A stretch of DNA of 64,000 nucleotides. Origin: Parapedobacter sp. SGR-10 (GTDB lineage Bacteria; Bacteroidota; Bacteroidia; Sphingobacteriales; Sphingobacteriaceae). Position numbers and translations under genes: made by a program. The notes below the pieces were generated by a model. It had not been told where the DNA came from and ran no database searches. It saw only the letters and a list, made by a program, of their open reading frames with translations. This document shows, one piece after another, positions 32,861 to 41,546 of this stretch. Location: positions 62,001 to 126,000 of the forward strand of contig NZ_JAAJTJ010000009.1 of NCBI RefSeq assembly GCF_011030405.1. The letters run 5' to 3'. How positions within the stretch are numbered: the first letter of the stretch is position 1; each line of letters begins with the position of its first letter.

Positions 32861-32890
32861 GAAGCCACTTTAAAAAGGTGGCTTTTTTAT
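32861..32890 (+). terminator. Terminator after the DUF3276 gene
   Basis: Stem AGCCAC / GTGGCT with A/T pairs in the loop, followed by TTTTTT. Confidence 0.8.
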
Positions 32891-32903
32891 TTATAATTTT
32901 ACA

Positions 32904-33037
32904 GTACATGACAAAAAATAAAAACAACATAAAAACGCGTCATTGCGAGAAGGCACGACGTGGCAATCTGCGTTTTTCGTCCGTAGAGATTGCTTCGCTT
33001 CGCTCGCAATGACGAAAAACTTTTTTTGTCATGTACT
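32904..33037. repeat. Family-C palindromic element, copy 1
   Basis: Nested inverted arms: AGTACATGACAAAAAA (32904-32919) with its complement (33022-33037), and CGTCATTGCGAG (32938-32949) with CTCGCAATGACG (33003-33014), then GGCAATCT / AGATTGC inside. Element family common in bacterial genomes; second copy at 38945-39088. Confidence 0.8.
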
Positions 33038-33073
33038 AAATTGTAACTTCGTCCGACTAATTTTTAGATTTCT

Positions 33074-35239
33074 ATGAAGAAAGTTTTTAGCACCCTGTGG
33101 GTTGTTGGCTTGCTTATGGCCTATCACCTGACCCATGCGCAGACCAGGCGTTTGAGCTTTGATGAATCCTGGGGACAAGGATATACGCTCACCCAACCGA
33201 TAAACGGATATTCGGGTTGGGCTGATGATACGCATTATCTGGAAGAAGACGCAAAGGACAAAAAGACCTATCAAGTCGACGTCAAAACCGGAGCCAGAAG
33301 CCTCTATGTCCCTAAGGAAGACATCTCCACACGAGTGTTTGTACGGGACAAGGATATTTTTATCGATTATGGAACGGGAGAAGAAAAGAAATTGACCGAT
33401 TCGCCCGAAGAGGAAGAACAGAATCCTACGCTTTCGCCCGATGGAAAGTATGTGGCTTTCACCAGGAATAGCAACCTATACAGTATGGAGATCCGTTCGG
33501 GCAAGGAGGTACAATATACTTCAGATGGTACGGACGTGATCTACAACGGTTGGTCATCGTGGGTGTATTATGAAGAAATCTTGGGTAGACCGACAAACTA
33601 CAGAGCCTTTTGGTGGTCATCGGATAGCAAGCAACTGGCCTTTATGCGGTTTGATGATACGAGAGTCCCCATGTTTCCGATCTACGTGTCCAGGGGACAG
33701 AATGGCTATCTGGAAGAAACCCGGTATCCTAAAGCGGGACAGGAGAATCCGAAAGTTAGGATAGGTTTTGTCAAGGTGGAAGGTTCTCCGATCGTATGGG
33801 CAGATTTTAACGAAGATGAAGATCAATATTTCGGACAACCCTATTGGAGTTTTGACAGCCAATCCATTATGGTGCAATGGATGAACCGAGACCAGACCAA
33901 TCTAAAATTTTATGCCGTCAATCCTTTTGATGGAAGCAAGAAAGAAATCTATGACGAACAACAACCGACATGGATCAATCTGGACCACGAAGAACGCATC
34001 ACCTACCTGGCGGACAATAAACATTATATTTTGAAATCCGATAAAACGGGTTGGGCACATTATTATCTGTACACACTGGATGGCAAGCTGCTCAATCCCA
34101 TCACCCAAGGAGATTGGCAGGTCGTCTCTTTGGAATACATCGATGAAAAGAATAAGGTGATCTATTTTACGGCTCGTAAAGAAAATTCGGCTACGGTAGA
34201 TTTATACCGGATAGATTATTCGGGAAAGAATTTCAAACGTTTGACGTTTGGCGATTATACGCATCAAGTCCGTGTGTCACCCAATGGAGCCTACTTCATT
34301 ACGAATTATTCCAACGTGGATACACCAAACAAAGTGGCTTTGGTCGATAATAAAGGTAAAATCATGCGGGAATTGGCAGATAGCAAATCACCTGATTTTG
34401 CCAGGTATAACATTGGCAAAACCGAATATTTTACGATAAAGTCCGATGATGGTAAGTTTGATCTTCCGATTGTGATCACCTATCCAACCGATTTTGATGA
34501 AACCAAAGTTTATCCGGTCATTATGAGTATCTACGGAGGTCCCGACGCCGGTACGGTCAAAAATACGTGGAAAAACAGTTCACAAAGTCCTTATGGAGGC
34601 ATGTCACAGTATTGGGCCAATGAAGGAATTATACAGATACAGTGTGATCACAGGGCTTCGGGGCATTTTGGCAAGCAAGGTGTCGCCTGGATGCACCGCA
34701 ATCTGGGACATTGGGAGCTGATCGATTACATTACTGTCGTCAAATGGCTCAAATCCAAACCCTGGGTGGCCAAAAACAAATTGTTGATCACCGGGCACAG
34801 CTATGGAGGGTATATGACCTGTCTGGCATTGACAAAAGGAGCTGATTATTTTGATTATGGCATTGCGGGAGCACCGGTGACCAGCTGGGAACTGTACGAT
34901 ACGCATTATACCGAACGTTGGATGGATACACCACAAGACAATGCGGAAGGGTATAGATCAGGGTCTATATTGACGTATGTCGACCGTTATAAAGGAGGTC
35001 TGCGTATTATGCACGGGGATTTGGATGACAATGTCCATCTGCAAAATACGACACAATTGGTTGATGCATTGACGGATCATGGTGTACCGTTTGAATTGAT
35101 GATCTATCCGGGTAGCCGACATGGATTCGCACGGTCAAAACTGCGGTATGACTTTTACGAAAGGGCTCGTTTCTATTACCAATACCTGTTGGAGAGGCCG
35201 ATTCCGGAGGAATTTAAGGAAAGGTTCGGGAAGAGATAA
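33074..35239 (+). CDS. Dipeptidyl peptidase IV family (S9) serine peptidase
   Basis: 721 residues with a signal peptide (cleavage near THAQ, residue 23). Residues about 30-470 are the N-terminal beta-propeller (TLSPDGKYVAFTRNSNLYSM, QVRVSPNGAYFITNYSN); the alpha/beta hydrolase domain follows, with nucleophile Ser576 in GHSYGGYM, Asp652 in GDLDDNVH and His683 in SRHGFAR. A Glu-rich segment (YYEEILGR) fits the substrate N-terminus-binding Glu pair of DPP4. It releases Xaa-Pro (or Xaa-Ala) dipeptides in the periplasm. Ends at a shared terminator with hisD. Confidence 0.93.
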   Translation: MKKVFSTLWVVGLLMAYHLTHAQTRRLSFDESWGQGYTLTQPINGYSGWADDTHYLEEDAKDKKTYQVDVKTGARSLYVPKEDISTRVFVRDKDIFIDYGTGEEKKLTDSPEEEEQNPTLSPDGKYVAFTRNSNLYSMEIRSGKEVQYTSDGTDVIYNGWSSWVYYEEILGRPTNYRAFWWSSDSKQLAFMRFDDTRVPMFPIYVSRGQNGYLEETRYPKAGQENPKVRIGFVKVEGSPIVWADFNEDEDQYFGQPYWSFDSQSIMVQWMNRDQTNLKFYAVNPFDGSKKEIYDEQQPTWINLDHEERITYLADNKHYILKSDKTGWAHYYLYTLDGKLLNPITQGDWQVVSLEYIDEKNKVIYFTARKENSATVDLYRIDYSGKNFKRLTFGDYTHQVRVSPNGAYFITNYSNVDTPNKVALVDNKGKIMRELADSKSPDFARYNIGKTEYFTIKSDDGKFDLPIVITYPTDFDETKVYPVIMSIYGGPDAGTVKNTWKNSSQSPYGGMSQYWANEGIIQIQCDHRASGHFGKQGVAWMHRNLGHWELIDYITVVKWLKSKPWVAKNKLLITGHSYGGYMTCLALTKGADYFDYGIAGAPVTSWELYDTHYTERWMDTPQDNAEGYRSGSILTYVDRYKGGLRIMHGDLDDNVHLQNTTQLVDALTDHGVPFELMIYPGSRHGFARSKLRYDFYERARFYYQYLLERPIPEEFKERFGKR

Positions 35240-35240
35240 A

Positions 35241-35280
35241 TTAAATAAAGAGAGGAGCATTAGCTCCTCTCTTTATTTAA
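35241..35280. terminator. Bidirectional terminator, DPP gene / hisD
   Basis: Perfect 18-bp stem (35241-35258 and 35263-35280) with a 4-nt loop; A/T-rich flanks give U-runs on both strands. Ends the DPP gene on + and hisD on -, so the his transcript stops right after hisD. Confidence 0.9.
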
Positions 35281-36560
35281 TTCCGTATGCTCACCGCATT
35301 CTTATGCGCTTGCAGTCCTTCCAGTTCGGCGAGTATCTCTACAGTGGAGCCTATCTGTTGGAGACCTTCTTCGCTGATGTGCTGAAAGGTTATTTTCTTG
35401 ATAAAAGAATCTACGGATACGCCCGAATACGAACGGGCATAGCCCGACGTAGGCAAGGTGTGGTTGGTGCCCGATGCGTAATCTCCTGCACTTTCGGGAG
35501 TCAGATGTCCGAGAAAGACAGATCCCGCATTGCTTATTTTAACGATCAGGGATTGCCATTCGTCACTTTCTATAATGAGGTGTTCCGGAGCGTAGGCATT
35601 GGAAAACTCCATGGCTTCTATGAGCGTTTCTGTAATGATAGCATACGAGTTTTCAATGGCTTTCCGAGCCAATTCCTGTCGAGGTAAGACAATTATCTGT
35701 TTTTTTAGTTCTTTGTTGACTTTCTCTATGGTAGCAGATGAAGTGGCTACCAATACAGCCTGGCTATCGGCTCCGTGTTCGGCCTGGGCAAGCAGATCTG
35801 CCGCGACAAAAGCCGGATTGGCACTCTGATCGGCAATGACCAGTACTTCCGATGGCCCTGCCGGCATATCGATACTGACGTTGGTTTGCCCCTGAATGAT
35901 GCTTTTGGCTTTGGTGACATATTGATTTCCCGGGCCAAATATCTTGTCTACTTTCGGGATAGTCTGCGTCCCGTAGGCCATGGCACCCACTGCCTGTGCT
36001 CCACCGACAAGGTATATACGGTCTATCTTTAGTAAAAGCAGACAGTAGGCTACGAAACCATTGATCTTACCGTCTTGTTGAGGCGGAGAGCAGACGACGA
36101 TTTCCTTACAGCCGGCAATGCGGGCTGGCACACCGAGCATCAAGAGGGTAGAGGGCAATACGGCAGACCCTCCTGGGATATATAGACCCACTTTTTCGAT
36201 AGGGCGCACCTCACGCCAACATTTTACGCCGGGCATCGTTTCGGTGACGCGTTCGCGCCGGAGCTGTGTGCTGTGAAATCGGTGTATATTCTGAAAGGCA
36301 ATTTCCAACGCACGCTGCTGATCGCGGGAAATGGTGGAAGCTAAAGCTTCGATATCGCTTTTTTCCAGAAATAAATTCTTCAGATCTACCTTGTCAAATT
36401 TCGCAGCAAAATCCCGCAGAGCTTCATCGCCTTTGTTTTTGACCTGATCTAAAATGCCGGAAACCGTTTCTTGAATCGTATTGTTCGGATCTGTATTCCG
36501 TTGGATCAATTGATTTTTCTCCTCTGCCGAAAGGGTATTGTATTTGTATGTTCGCAGCAT
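35277..36560 (-). CDS. hisD: Histidinol dehydrogenase
   Basis: 427 residues from the ATG at 36560, which overlaps the hisG stop as TAATG; the 26 extra upstream codons of the open frame lie inside hisG. Hallmarks: GLYIPGGSAVLPSTLLM, KIFGPGNQYVTKAKS, DMPAGPSEVLVIAD, the zinc/catalytic segment LLAQAEHGADSQAVLV, and NAYAPEHLII. Catalyses the two NAD-dependent oxidations from histidinol to histidine. Second and last gene of this his transcript. Confidence 0.97.
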   Translation of the reverse strand: MLRTYKYNTLSAEEKNQLIQRNTDPNNTIQETVSGILDQVKNKGDEALRDFAAKFDKVDLKNLFLEKSDIEALASTISRDQQRALEIAFQNIHRFHSTQLRRERVTETMPGVKCWREVRPIEKVGLYIPGGSAVLPSTLLMLGVPARIAGCKEIVVCSPPQQDGKINGFVAYCLLLLKIDRIYLVGGAQAVGAMAYGTQTIPKVDKIFGPGNQYVTKAKSIIQGQTNVSIDMPAGPSEVLVIADQSANPAFVAADLLAQAEHGADSQAVLVATSSATIEKVNKELKKQIIVLPRQELARKAIENSYAIITETLIEAMEFSNAYAPEHLIIESDEWQSLIVKISNAGSVFLGHLTPESAGDYASGTNHTLPTSGYARSYSGVSVDSFIKKITFQHISEEGLQQIGSTVEILAELEGLQAHKNAVSIRN

Positions 36561-37411
36561 TACAAAATGATTTTTTCGATAGGCATGACCACGATTCCCT
36601 GTGCTCCTGCCGATTTCAGTTTGTTTATTTTTTCCCAAAAATCATCTTCGGATATGACGGTGTGTACCGCTACCCAACCTTCTTCGGCCAATGGGACGAC
36701 GGTAGGGCTTTTGACCCCATGCAGAAGTTCCGTGATTTGGGGTAAATTGGATTTCTCAACATTCAGTACGACATATTTGGTCTCTTTGGCACGCAATACC
36801 GATTGGATACGTTGTAACAGTTCACAAAGGATCTCATTTTTTTCCAGACCATTGCGCCCGATCAGGATAGCTTCAGATTTGCGTACGTCTGCGAAGGGCT
36901 TCAGTCCATTGCTCTTTAGTGTACCACCTGTAGAGACAATATCGCAGATAGCATCGCTCAGTCCAAGCCCCGGTGCGATTTCGACCGAACCGGAGATAGT
37001 CTGTATATCGGCTTGTATCTTGTATTCGTCCAGAAAATTTTTAAGAATGTTGGGGTACGAGGTTGCAATAGACTTGCCATTCAGATCTTTTAGTTCCTGT
37101 ACAGGTGAATCTTTGGGTATGGCCAGTTTTAGGGTACACTTACCGAACCCCAAACGCTGTATATAATTGACCTTGGCCTGGCTTTCGTCGATGACATTTT
37201 CGCCAACGATGCCCAGATCGGCAATGCCTTCTTCTACATACCCCGGAATATCGTCGTCCCGCAGGAAAAGTATTTCGAGGTTGAAGTTGGATACAGTGGT
37301 GATGAGGGAGCTTTTGTAATTTTCGAAGTCCAGTCCACAGTTTTTAAGAAGAAGAACAGATTTTTCGTTTAACCTACCCGATTTCTGGATAGCAATTTTA
37401 AGATTTTTCAT
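36560..37411 (-). CDS. hisG: ATP phosphoribosyltransferase, long form
   Basis: 283 residues, the long HisG with a C-terminal regulatory ACT-like domain, so histidine feedback is expected and HisZ is not needed. KIAIQKSGRLNEKSVLLLKN at the N terminus, EEGIADLGIVGENVIDE, the PRPP-binding segment ICDIVSTGGTLKSNGLKP, and the regulatory domain end SAGAQGIVVMPIEKII. First step of histidine synthesis. Preceded by a His-rich leader peptide and attenuator-like region, followed by hisD with a one-base overlap. Confidence 0.97.
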   Translation of the reverse strand: MKNLKIAIQKSGRLNEKSVLLLKNCGLDFENYKSSLITTVSNFNLEILFLRDDDIPGYVEEGIADLGIVGENVIDESQAKVNYIQRLGFGKCTLKLAIPKDSPVQELKDLNGKSIATSYPNILKNFLDEYKIQADIQTISGSVEIAPGLGLSDAICDIVSTGGTLKSNGLKPFADVRKSEAILIGRNGLEKNEILCELLQRIQSVLRAKETKYVVLNVEKSNLPQITELLHGVKSPTVVPLAEEGWVAVHTVISEDDFWEKINKLKSAGAQGIVVMPIEKIIL

Positions 37412-37444
37412 TAGAATGTTCTATTTTTTAACGGCAATGAAGCT

Positions 37445-37534
37445 TGCATGAATTGTTTTTTTGCCTATTGTCTGTGGTCTACAGTAGAGCTTGCTTAATT
37501 TGTGTTCTTTTGTGAAAGTGAGGCAATTCATGCA
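37445..37534 (-). promoter_or_regulatory. Candidate his attenuator / structured leader
   Basis: Between the leader peptide stop (37621) and hisG (37411). Perfect 11-bp inverted repeat: TGCATGAATTG (37445-37455) and its complement (37524-37534), with a long loop holding CTACTGTAG. A second hairpin, ATCGCC / GGCGAT, overlaps the last leader codons. I could not find a clean hairpin followed by a U-run, so the exact termination structure is not resolved. Confidence 0.45.
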
Positions 37535-37620
37535 GGTTTCAAAGTATTCAAGTTGTCGTTGATAATTATTAATAAATAAGGACTATTGGGAAAAATGCTT
37601 CACGTAGAAACACATAACAG

Positions 37621-37680
37621 TTACATATCGCCGCAATGGCGATGATGCAAATGGATGTGGTATATACGTAAAACCGTCAT
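37621..37680 (-). CDS. hisL: Histidine-operon leader peptide
   Basis: 19-codon frame, ATG at 37680, TAA at 37621: MTVLRIYHIHLHHRHCGDM. Five of eight residues from 8 to 15 are His, in the arrangement expected for ribosome stalling when His-tRNA is scarce. It begins 17 nt downstream of a consensus promoter and lies 210 nt before hisG. Too short for ordinary gene callers; a 96-codon frame across the same DNA in another register lacks support. Gene symbol used by analogy. Confidence 0.82.
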   Translation of the reverse strand: MTVLRIYHIHLHHRHCGDM

Positions 37681-37696
37681 TTTTATTAATAATGGC

Positions 37697-37728
37697 CAAA
37701 TTTAGCGTATTCTTAGCTGGTATGCAAA
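37697..37728 (-). promoter_or_regulatory. his operon promoter
   Basis: Minus-strand TAAATTTG (complement at 37697-37704), 20-nt spacer, TTTG (complement at 37725-37728). Transcription would start about 10 nt before the leader peptide ATG. Confidence 0.75.
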
Positions 37729-37763
37729 CTTTTTTGTATTTCATCTTTCTTCTCATCCCTATG

Positions 37764-37779
37764 CCCGAATGCATTCGGG
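37764..37779. repeat. 16-nt perfect palindrome CCCGAATGCATTCGGG
   Basis: Self-complementary over 16 nt. Same CCCGA...TCGGG frame as the insert in the broken tRNA-Asn (18480-18495) and the hairpin behind tRNA-Lys (57347-57362). It lies in the gap between the his promoter and the SUMF1-like gene. Confidence 0.6.
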
Positions 37780-37928
37780 GCAAGCTGTCTGGACGACAAA
37801 AATATATATGCTTAACAATACCTAAATATTTATTTTCTGTATTCTGTAACGACAATGTTATTGCAATTGTCATTTGGAAGTCTTAATTTTAGGTTTTATT
37901 AAAGTGTACTTTGAACACTAACCATATT

Positions 37929-38924
37929 ATGGGAAGGATTATTTTAAGTATTTGTTTTTTGCTGGGGGGCGGGATTGTTTTAGGTCAGTCGGTTCCTAAT
38001 GAGCGGTATACGCAGGTCATACCCAATACGTCTCTATCGTTTTCTATGGAAGCTATTCCGGCCGGGAGTTTTTTGATGGGTAGCAAGACAGGCAACGCAG
38101 ACGAAAAGCCTGTGCATCAAGTGAAAATATCTCCTTTTTGGATGAGTACCTACGAAATCACCTGGGATGTTTTTGAAGCTTTTCTCTACCAAGACTATGA
38201 ACTTTCCAAACGGACAGATAGTGAGGCAAAACAAAAGGTGGATGGTGTGACACAGCCTACGGGCATTGATGCTGTGACGCGGCCCACAAAACCTTATCTG
38301 GACATGACCTTTGGTATGGGCAAGCAAGGTCAACCGGCGATAGCCATGACACACTATAATGCGATTCAGTTTTGTAAATGGTTGTACCTGAGAACGGGTA
38401 TATTTTATCGGTTGCCTACGGAAGCTGAATGGGAATATGCCTGTCGGGCAGGATCGGCTACCGAATATTATTATGGTGATGATGCTCCCGCGTTGGGCGA
38501 GTATGCGTGGTATGCTGATAATAGTGAAGATAAAACGCATAAGGTAGGACAAAAGAAACCAAATGCTTTTGGTTTGTACGATATGATCGGAAATGTTGCG
38601 GAGTGGACCTACGATCAGTACCTCCCGGACTATACGCATAGGGCCGATAAGGATGTTGTAGAAGATCCGGTTACTGTTCCTACAGAACTGTATCCACATG
38701 CAGTACGGGGCGGGTCTTTCAAAAGCACGGCCGCCGAATTGCGCTCTGCGGCAAGAGGTTTTTCAGATCCGATGTGGAAGCAGCTGGACCCACAGGTTCC
38801 CAAGTCCAATTGGTGGTTTCCCGAAGCCCCCTTTGTAGGGATGCGTGTGGTAAGACCATTGAACCCGCCACCTTTGGAAGACATCATAAAATATTATAAC
38901 CAAAAACCAATTGAAGACTTTTAA
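37929..38924 (+). CDS. Exported formylglycine-generating-enzyme-like (SUMF1) protein
   Basis: 331 residues from the ATG at 37929 (a TTG six codons earlier is less likely). Signal peptide to about residue 20. The FGE-sulfatase fold is clear: IPAGSFLMGSKTGNADEKPV, FWMSTYEITWDVFEAFLY, YRLPTEAEWEYACRAGS, GLYDMIGNVAEWTYD and AVRGGSFKSTAAELRSAARG. No adjacent sulfatase, so a role as a sulfatase activator is not supported; many periplasmic members have other or unknown roles. It opens the plus-strand block leading to the sugar-oxidation genes, 189 nt before the first oxidoreductase. Confidence 0.85.
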   Translation: MGRIILSICFLLGGGIVLGQSVPNERYTQVIPNTSLSFSMEAIPAGSFLMGSKTGNADEKPVHQVKISPFWMSTYEITWDVFEAFLYQDYELSKRTDSEAKQKVDGVTQPTGIDAVTRPTKPYLDMTFGMGKQGQPAIAMTHYNAIQFCKWLYLRTGIFYRLPTEAEWEYACRAGSATEYYYGDDAPALGEYAWYADNSEDKTHKVGQKKPNAFGLYDMIGNVAEWTYDQYLPDYTHRADKDVVEDPVTVPTELYPHAVRGGSFKSTAAELRSAARGFSDPMWKQLDPQVPKSNWWFPEAPFVGMRVVRPLNPPPLEDIIKYYNQKPIEDF

Positions 38925-38944
38925 TAGCTAAGAACAATCACAGA

Positions 38945-39088
38945 CTACATGATTCTCAGATGAATACAGTAAAAAAAACACGTCATTGCTATGAGGAACG
39001 AGGAGGCAATCTGTGTTTTTCGTTCGAAGAGATTGCTTCACCCTCATGCCTCGTGTTCGCAATGACGAAAAACTTTTTTATCATGTAC
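38945..39088. repeat. Family-C palindromic element, copy 2
   Basis: CGTCATTGC at 38981 pairs with GCAATGACG at 39059-39067; GAGGCAATCT / AGAGATTGC repeat the inner arms of copy 1, and TACATGAT / ATCATGTA mark the outer arms. Between the SUMF1-like gene and the first Gfo/Idh/MocA gene. Confidence 0.7.
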
Positions 39089-39113
39089 TAACTACTTAAT
39101 AAACAATAATTAT

Positions 39114-40430
39114 ATGAAAAATATACACCGAAGAGATTTTATCAAATCTTCATCCCTTGTTGCAGGTTTAGCCGTTGTGGGCACCAGCCCGGCAGTCTCT
39201 TCCGTATTGTCTGGAGTAGACGATGCGATCAAGATAGCCGTTGTAGGCTGTGGTGGACGAGGTACGGGAGCTGTGGTCAATGCCTTTAATTCGGGACAGC
39301 ATGTGAAATTGGTCGCTATGGCAGATGCCTTTGCAGACAATATAGAGAAGTCTTACAACAATTTAATCAAAAAATATGCAGACAAGGTTGATGTACCGGA
39401 TTCCCGGAAATATGTTGGTTTTGAGGCATATAAACAGGCTATTGCCGATGCAGATGTTGTTATTTTGACTACGCCTCCAGGATTTAGGCCTCAGCATTTT
39501 GAAGAAGTGGTCAGGCAGGGTAAACACGCCTTTATGGAAAAACCTGTAGCGGTGGATGTTCCCGGAATCCGTAAGATATTGGATTTGGCCAAAGAAGCCA
39601 AACGCAAAAAACTGAACGTAGTAGTCGGTTTCCAAAGGAGATTTCAACGTAATTATCGAGAGGCCATCCAACGTATACATGATGGGCAGATCGGGGACGT
39701 GGTATCGGGACAGGTCTACTGGAACAGTGGAGGGGTATGGTTAAGGCCTAGAAAGCCCGGTCAAACCGAAATGGAATACCAGATGCACAATTGGTTTTAT
39801 TTCAATTGGCTATGTGGTGACCATATTGTGGAGCAGCATGTGCACAATATCGATATAGCCAATTGGATCAAAGGAAAATACCCTGTTTCTATCCAAGGAA
39901 CGGGATCTCGGGCGCACCGTACAGGCAAAGACCATGGAGAGATCTACGATAATTTTGCGGTAGAACTGACATATGATGATGGAACAGTAGTGTACAGTCA
40001 ATGTCGGCATTTCGAAGGGATCACCAATCGGGTGGACGAAACTTTTCAAGCGACCAAAGGAAGGGTATATCTATCGGCAGGAAACCAAGCGGTGCTGTGG
40101 GATGCACAAGGAAATGAAATCTATAGGCATCAGTCCAAAGGTGACCCCAACCCCTATGCACAGGAACATGTTGAACTGTTTGATGCTATTGCAAAGGGCG
40201 AATACCGATTTTCGGATATTGATTTTTCGGCCTATAGCACATTGACAGGTATCATCGGCCGTGCGGCATGTTACACCGGAAAGGTGATCAAATGGGATGA
40301 AGCGTTACAGTCTACTGTCGATTTATCTCCGGAAGTATATGCCTGGGATGCAAATCCGAAGATCATGCCCGATGAGAATGGGTTTTACCCTGTCGCGAAA
40401 CCCGGTATCGATACACACCTTTATATCTAG
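39114..40430 (+). CDS. TAT-exported Gfo/Idh/MocA oxidoreductase
   Basis: 438 residues. Twin-arginine signal (HRRDFIKSSSLVAGLAVVG) at the N terminus, so the folded, cofactor-loaded enzyme is exported. Rossmann motif IKIAVVGCGGRGTGAVV (about 37-53), the EKP motif MEKPVAVDVPGI and the C-terminal alpha/beta domain (FYFNWLCGDHIVEQHVHNID) with His residues that often sit at the active site. Such enzymes oxidise or reduce sugars using NAD(P), in exported members with tightly bound cofactor. The next gene downstream is an exported TIM-barrel isomerase 75 nt away. Confidence 0.9.
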   Translation: MKNIHRRDFIKSSSLVAGLAVVGTSPAVSSVLSGVDDAIKIAVVGCGGRGTGAVVNAFNSGQHVKLVAMADAFADNIEKSYNNLIKKYADKVDVPDSRKYVGFEAYKQAIADADVVILTTPPGFRPQHFEEVVRQGKHAFMEKPVAVDVPGIRKILDLAKEAKRKKLNVVVGFQRRFQRNYREAIQRIHDGQIGDVVSGQVYWNSGGVWLRPRKPGQTEMEYQMHNWFYFNWLCGDHIVEQHVHNIDIANWIKGKYPVSIQGTGSRAHRTGKDHGEIYDNFAVELTYDDGTVVYSQCRHFEGITNRVDETFQATKGRVYLSAGNQAVLWDAQGNEIYRHQSKGDPNPYAQEHVELFDAIAKGEYRFSDIDFSAYSTLTGIIGRAACYTGKVIKWDEALQSTVDLSPEVYAWDANPKIMPDENGFYPVAKPGIDTHLYI

Positions 40431-40505
40431 TGGTATATAGTTCGTGATTTAATAAGTACATTTATTTATAATTATAGAAAGAAATCAACATAAACCTTGT
40501 ATTTG

Positions 40506-41414
40506 ATGAAAAGATCAGATTTTATTAAAAGTACAGGAGTACTTGCAGGCAGCGCCATGCTGTCTTCACATACGCTATCAACAACCCGTATGCAGGGAAC
40601 GACCTTTAATCTGGATTATGCCCCCCATCAAGGCATGTTTAAGGCTTCTGCAGGTAGCAATATGCTAGATGAGATAAAATACATGCATGACCTGGGTTTT
40701 CGAAGTATCGAAGACAACGGTATGCCAGACAGAAGCGTGGACGAACAGAAAAAAATAGGTGAACTTTTGACTAAATTGGGTATGCGGATGGGGGTATTTG
40801 TCGTACCCAAGGGTGGCAATGGCGCAAACACCTTGGCTGCCAATAAGCAAGAGCACTTGGATATATTTTTGAAAGGTTGCCGGGCATCCATCGAGATTGC
40901 CAAACGGGTCAATGCCCAATGGGTGACCGTAGTCCCTGGAAACTATGAACGAAAATTGCCTTTGGGTGTGCAGACTGCCAATGTCATCGAAGGCCTAAAG
41001 CGAGGAGCGGAGCTGTTCGAACCTCATGGCATCACGATGGTTTTGGAACCGTTGAGTGATACGCCGGACTTATTCCTGAGATATACCGATCAGGCATACG
41101 AAATTTGTAAGGCTGTAAACAGCCCTTCCTGCAAAATTCTGTATGATGCTTATCATCAGCAAAAGAACGAAGGGAATCTGATTAACTTTATGCAGCAATG
41201 TTGGAGCGAGATTGCTTACATACAGGTGGGGGACAATCCTGGGCGTAAAGAACCGACTACCGGAGAAATCAACTATAAAAATGTGTTCAAGTGGTTGTAC
41301 AATAAAGGTTATAAAGGAATCGTTGGTATGGAACACGGTATGTCCAAATCTGGAAAAGAGGGAGAGGAAGCTCTGGTCAATGCCTATAGGGAAGTGGACG
41401 GTTTTTTGAAATAA
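40506..41414 (+). CDS. Exported TIM-barrel sugar isomerase/epimerase (AP endonuclease 2 family)
   Basis: 302 residues from the ATG at 40506 (a TTG three codons upstream excluded). N terminus MKRSDFIKSTGVLAGSAML is a TAT-like signal with one Arg replaced. The xylose-isomerase-like barrel shows LGFRSIEDNGMPD, VVPGNYERKLPLGV, VLEPLSDTPDLFL (metal-binding Glu), LYDAYHQQKNEGN (Asp/His) and YKGIVGMEHGMS. Hydroxypyruvate-isomerase-like members carry the same architecture. It probably acts on the keto-sugar product of the neighbouring oxidoreductases; the reaction is not known. Confidence 0.85.
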   Translation: MKRSDFIKSTGVLAGSAMLSSHTLSTTRMQGTTFNLDYAPHQGMFKASAGSNMLDEIKYMHDLGFRSIEDNGMPDRSVDEQKKIGELLTKLGMRMGVFVVPKGGNGANTLAANKQEHLDIFLKGCRASIEIAKRVNAQWVTVVPGNYERKLPLGVQTANVIEGLKRGAELFEPHGITMVLEPLSDTPDLFLRYTDQAYEICKAVNSPSCKILYDAYHQQKNEGNLINFMQQCWSEIAYIQVGDNPGRKEPTTGEINYKNVFKWLYNKGYKGIVGMEHGMSKSGKEGEEALVNAYREVDGFLK

Positions 41415-41516
41415 AATGATAATGGTTATGGTAGTTACGGGGGTTATGAAAGAGACGAAGGCTCATGGCTTCTATAACCACTGTAACCTTTGTCACCATC
41501 ATAACTTTAAAATAAA
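41414..41516. repeat. Family-A intergenic repeat
   Basis: Mirror-like element: AATGATAATGGTTATGG at the left and CACCATCATAACTTTAAAA at the right, with GTTATGAA / TTCTATAAC inside. Fills the gap between the TIM-barrel gene and the MFS gene. Confidence 0.65.
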
Positions 41517-41546
41517 AAACGCTAATCAATTTAAAACAAAATAAAC

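Noticed and set aside
37583..37873. 96-codon minus-strand frame over the his leader
   Set aside because: Different register from the His-rich leader, spans the promoter at 37697-37728, no homology visible.
37929..38924. Sulfatase-activating enzyme
   Set aside because: No sulfatase gene in the window; the fold is shared by many exported proteins with other roles.
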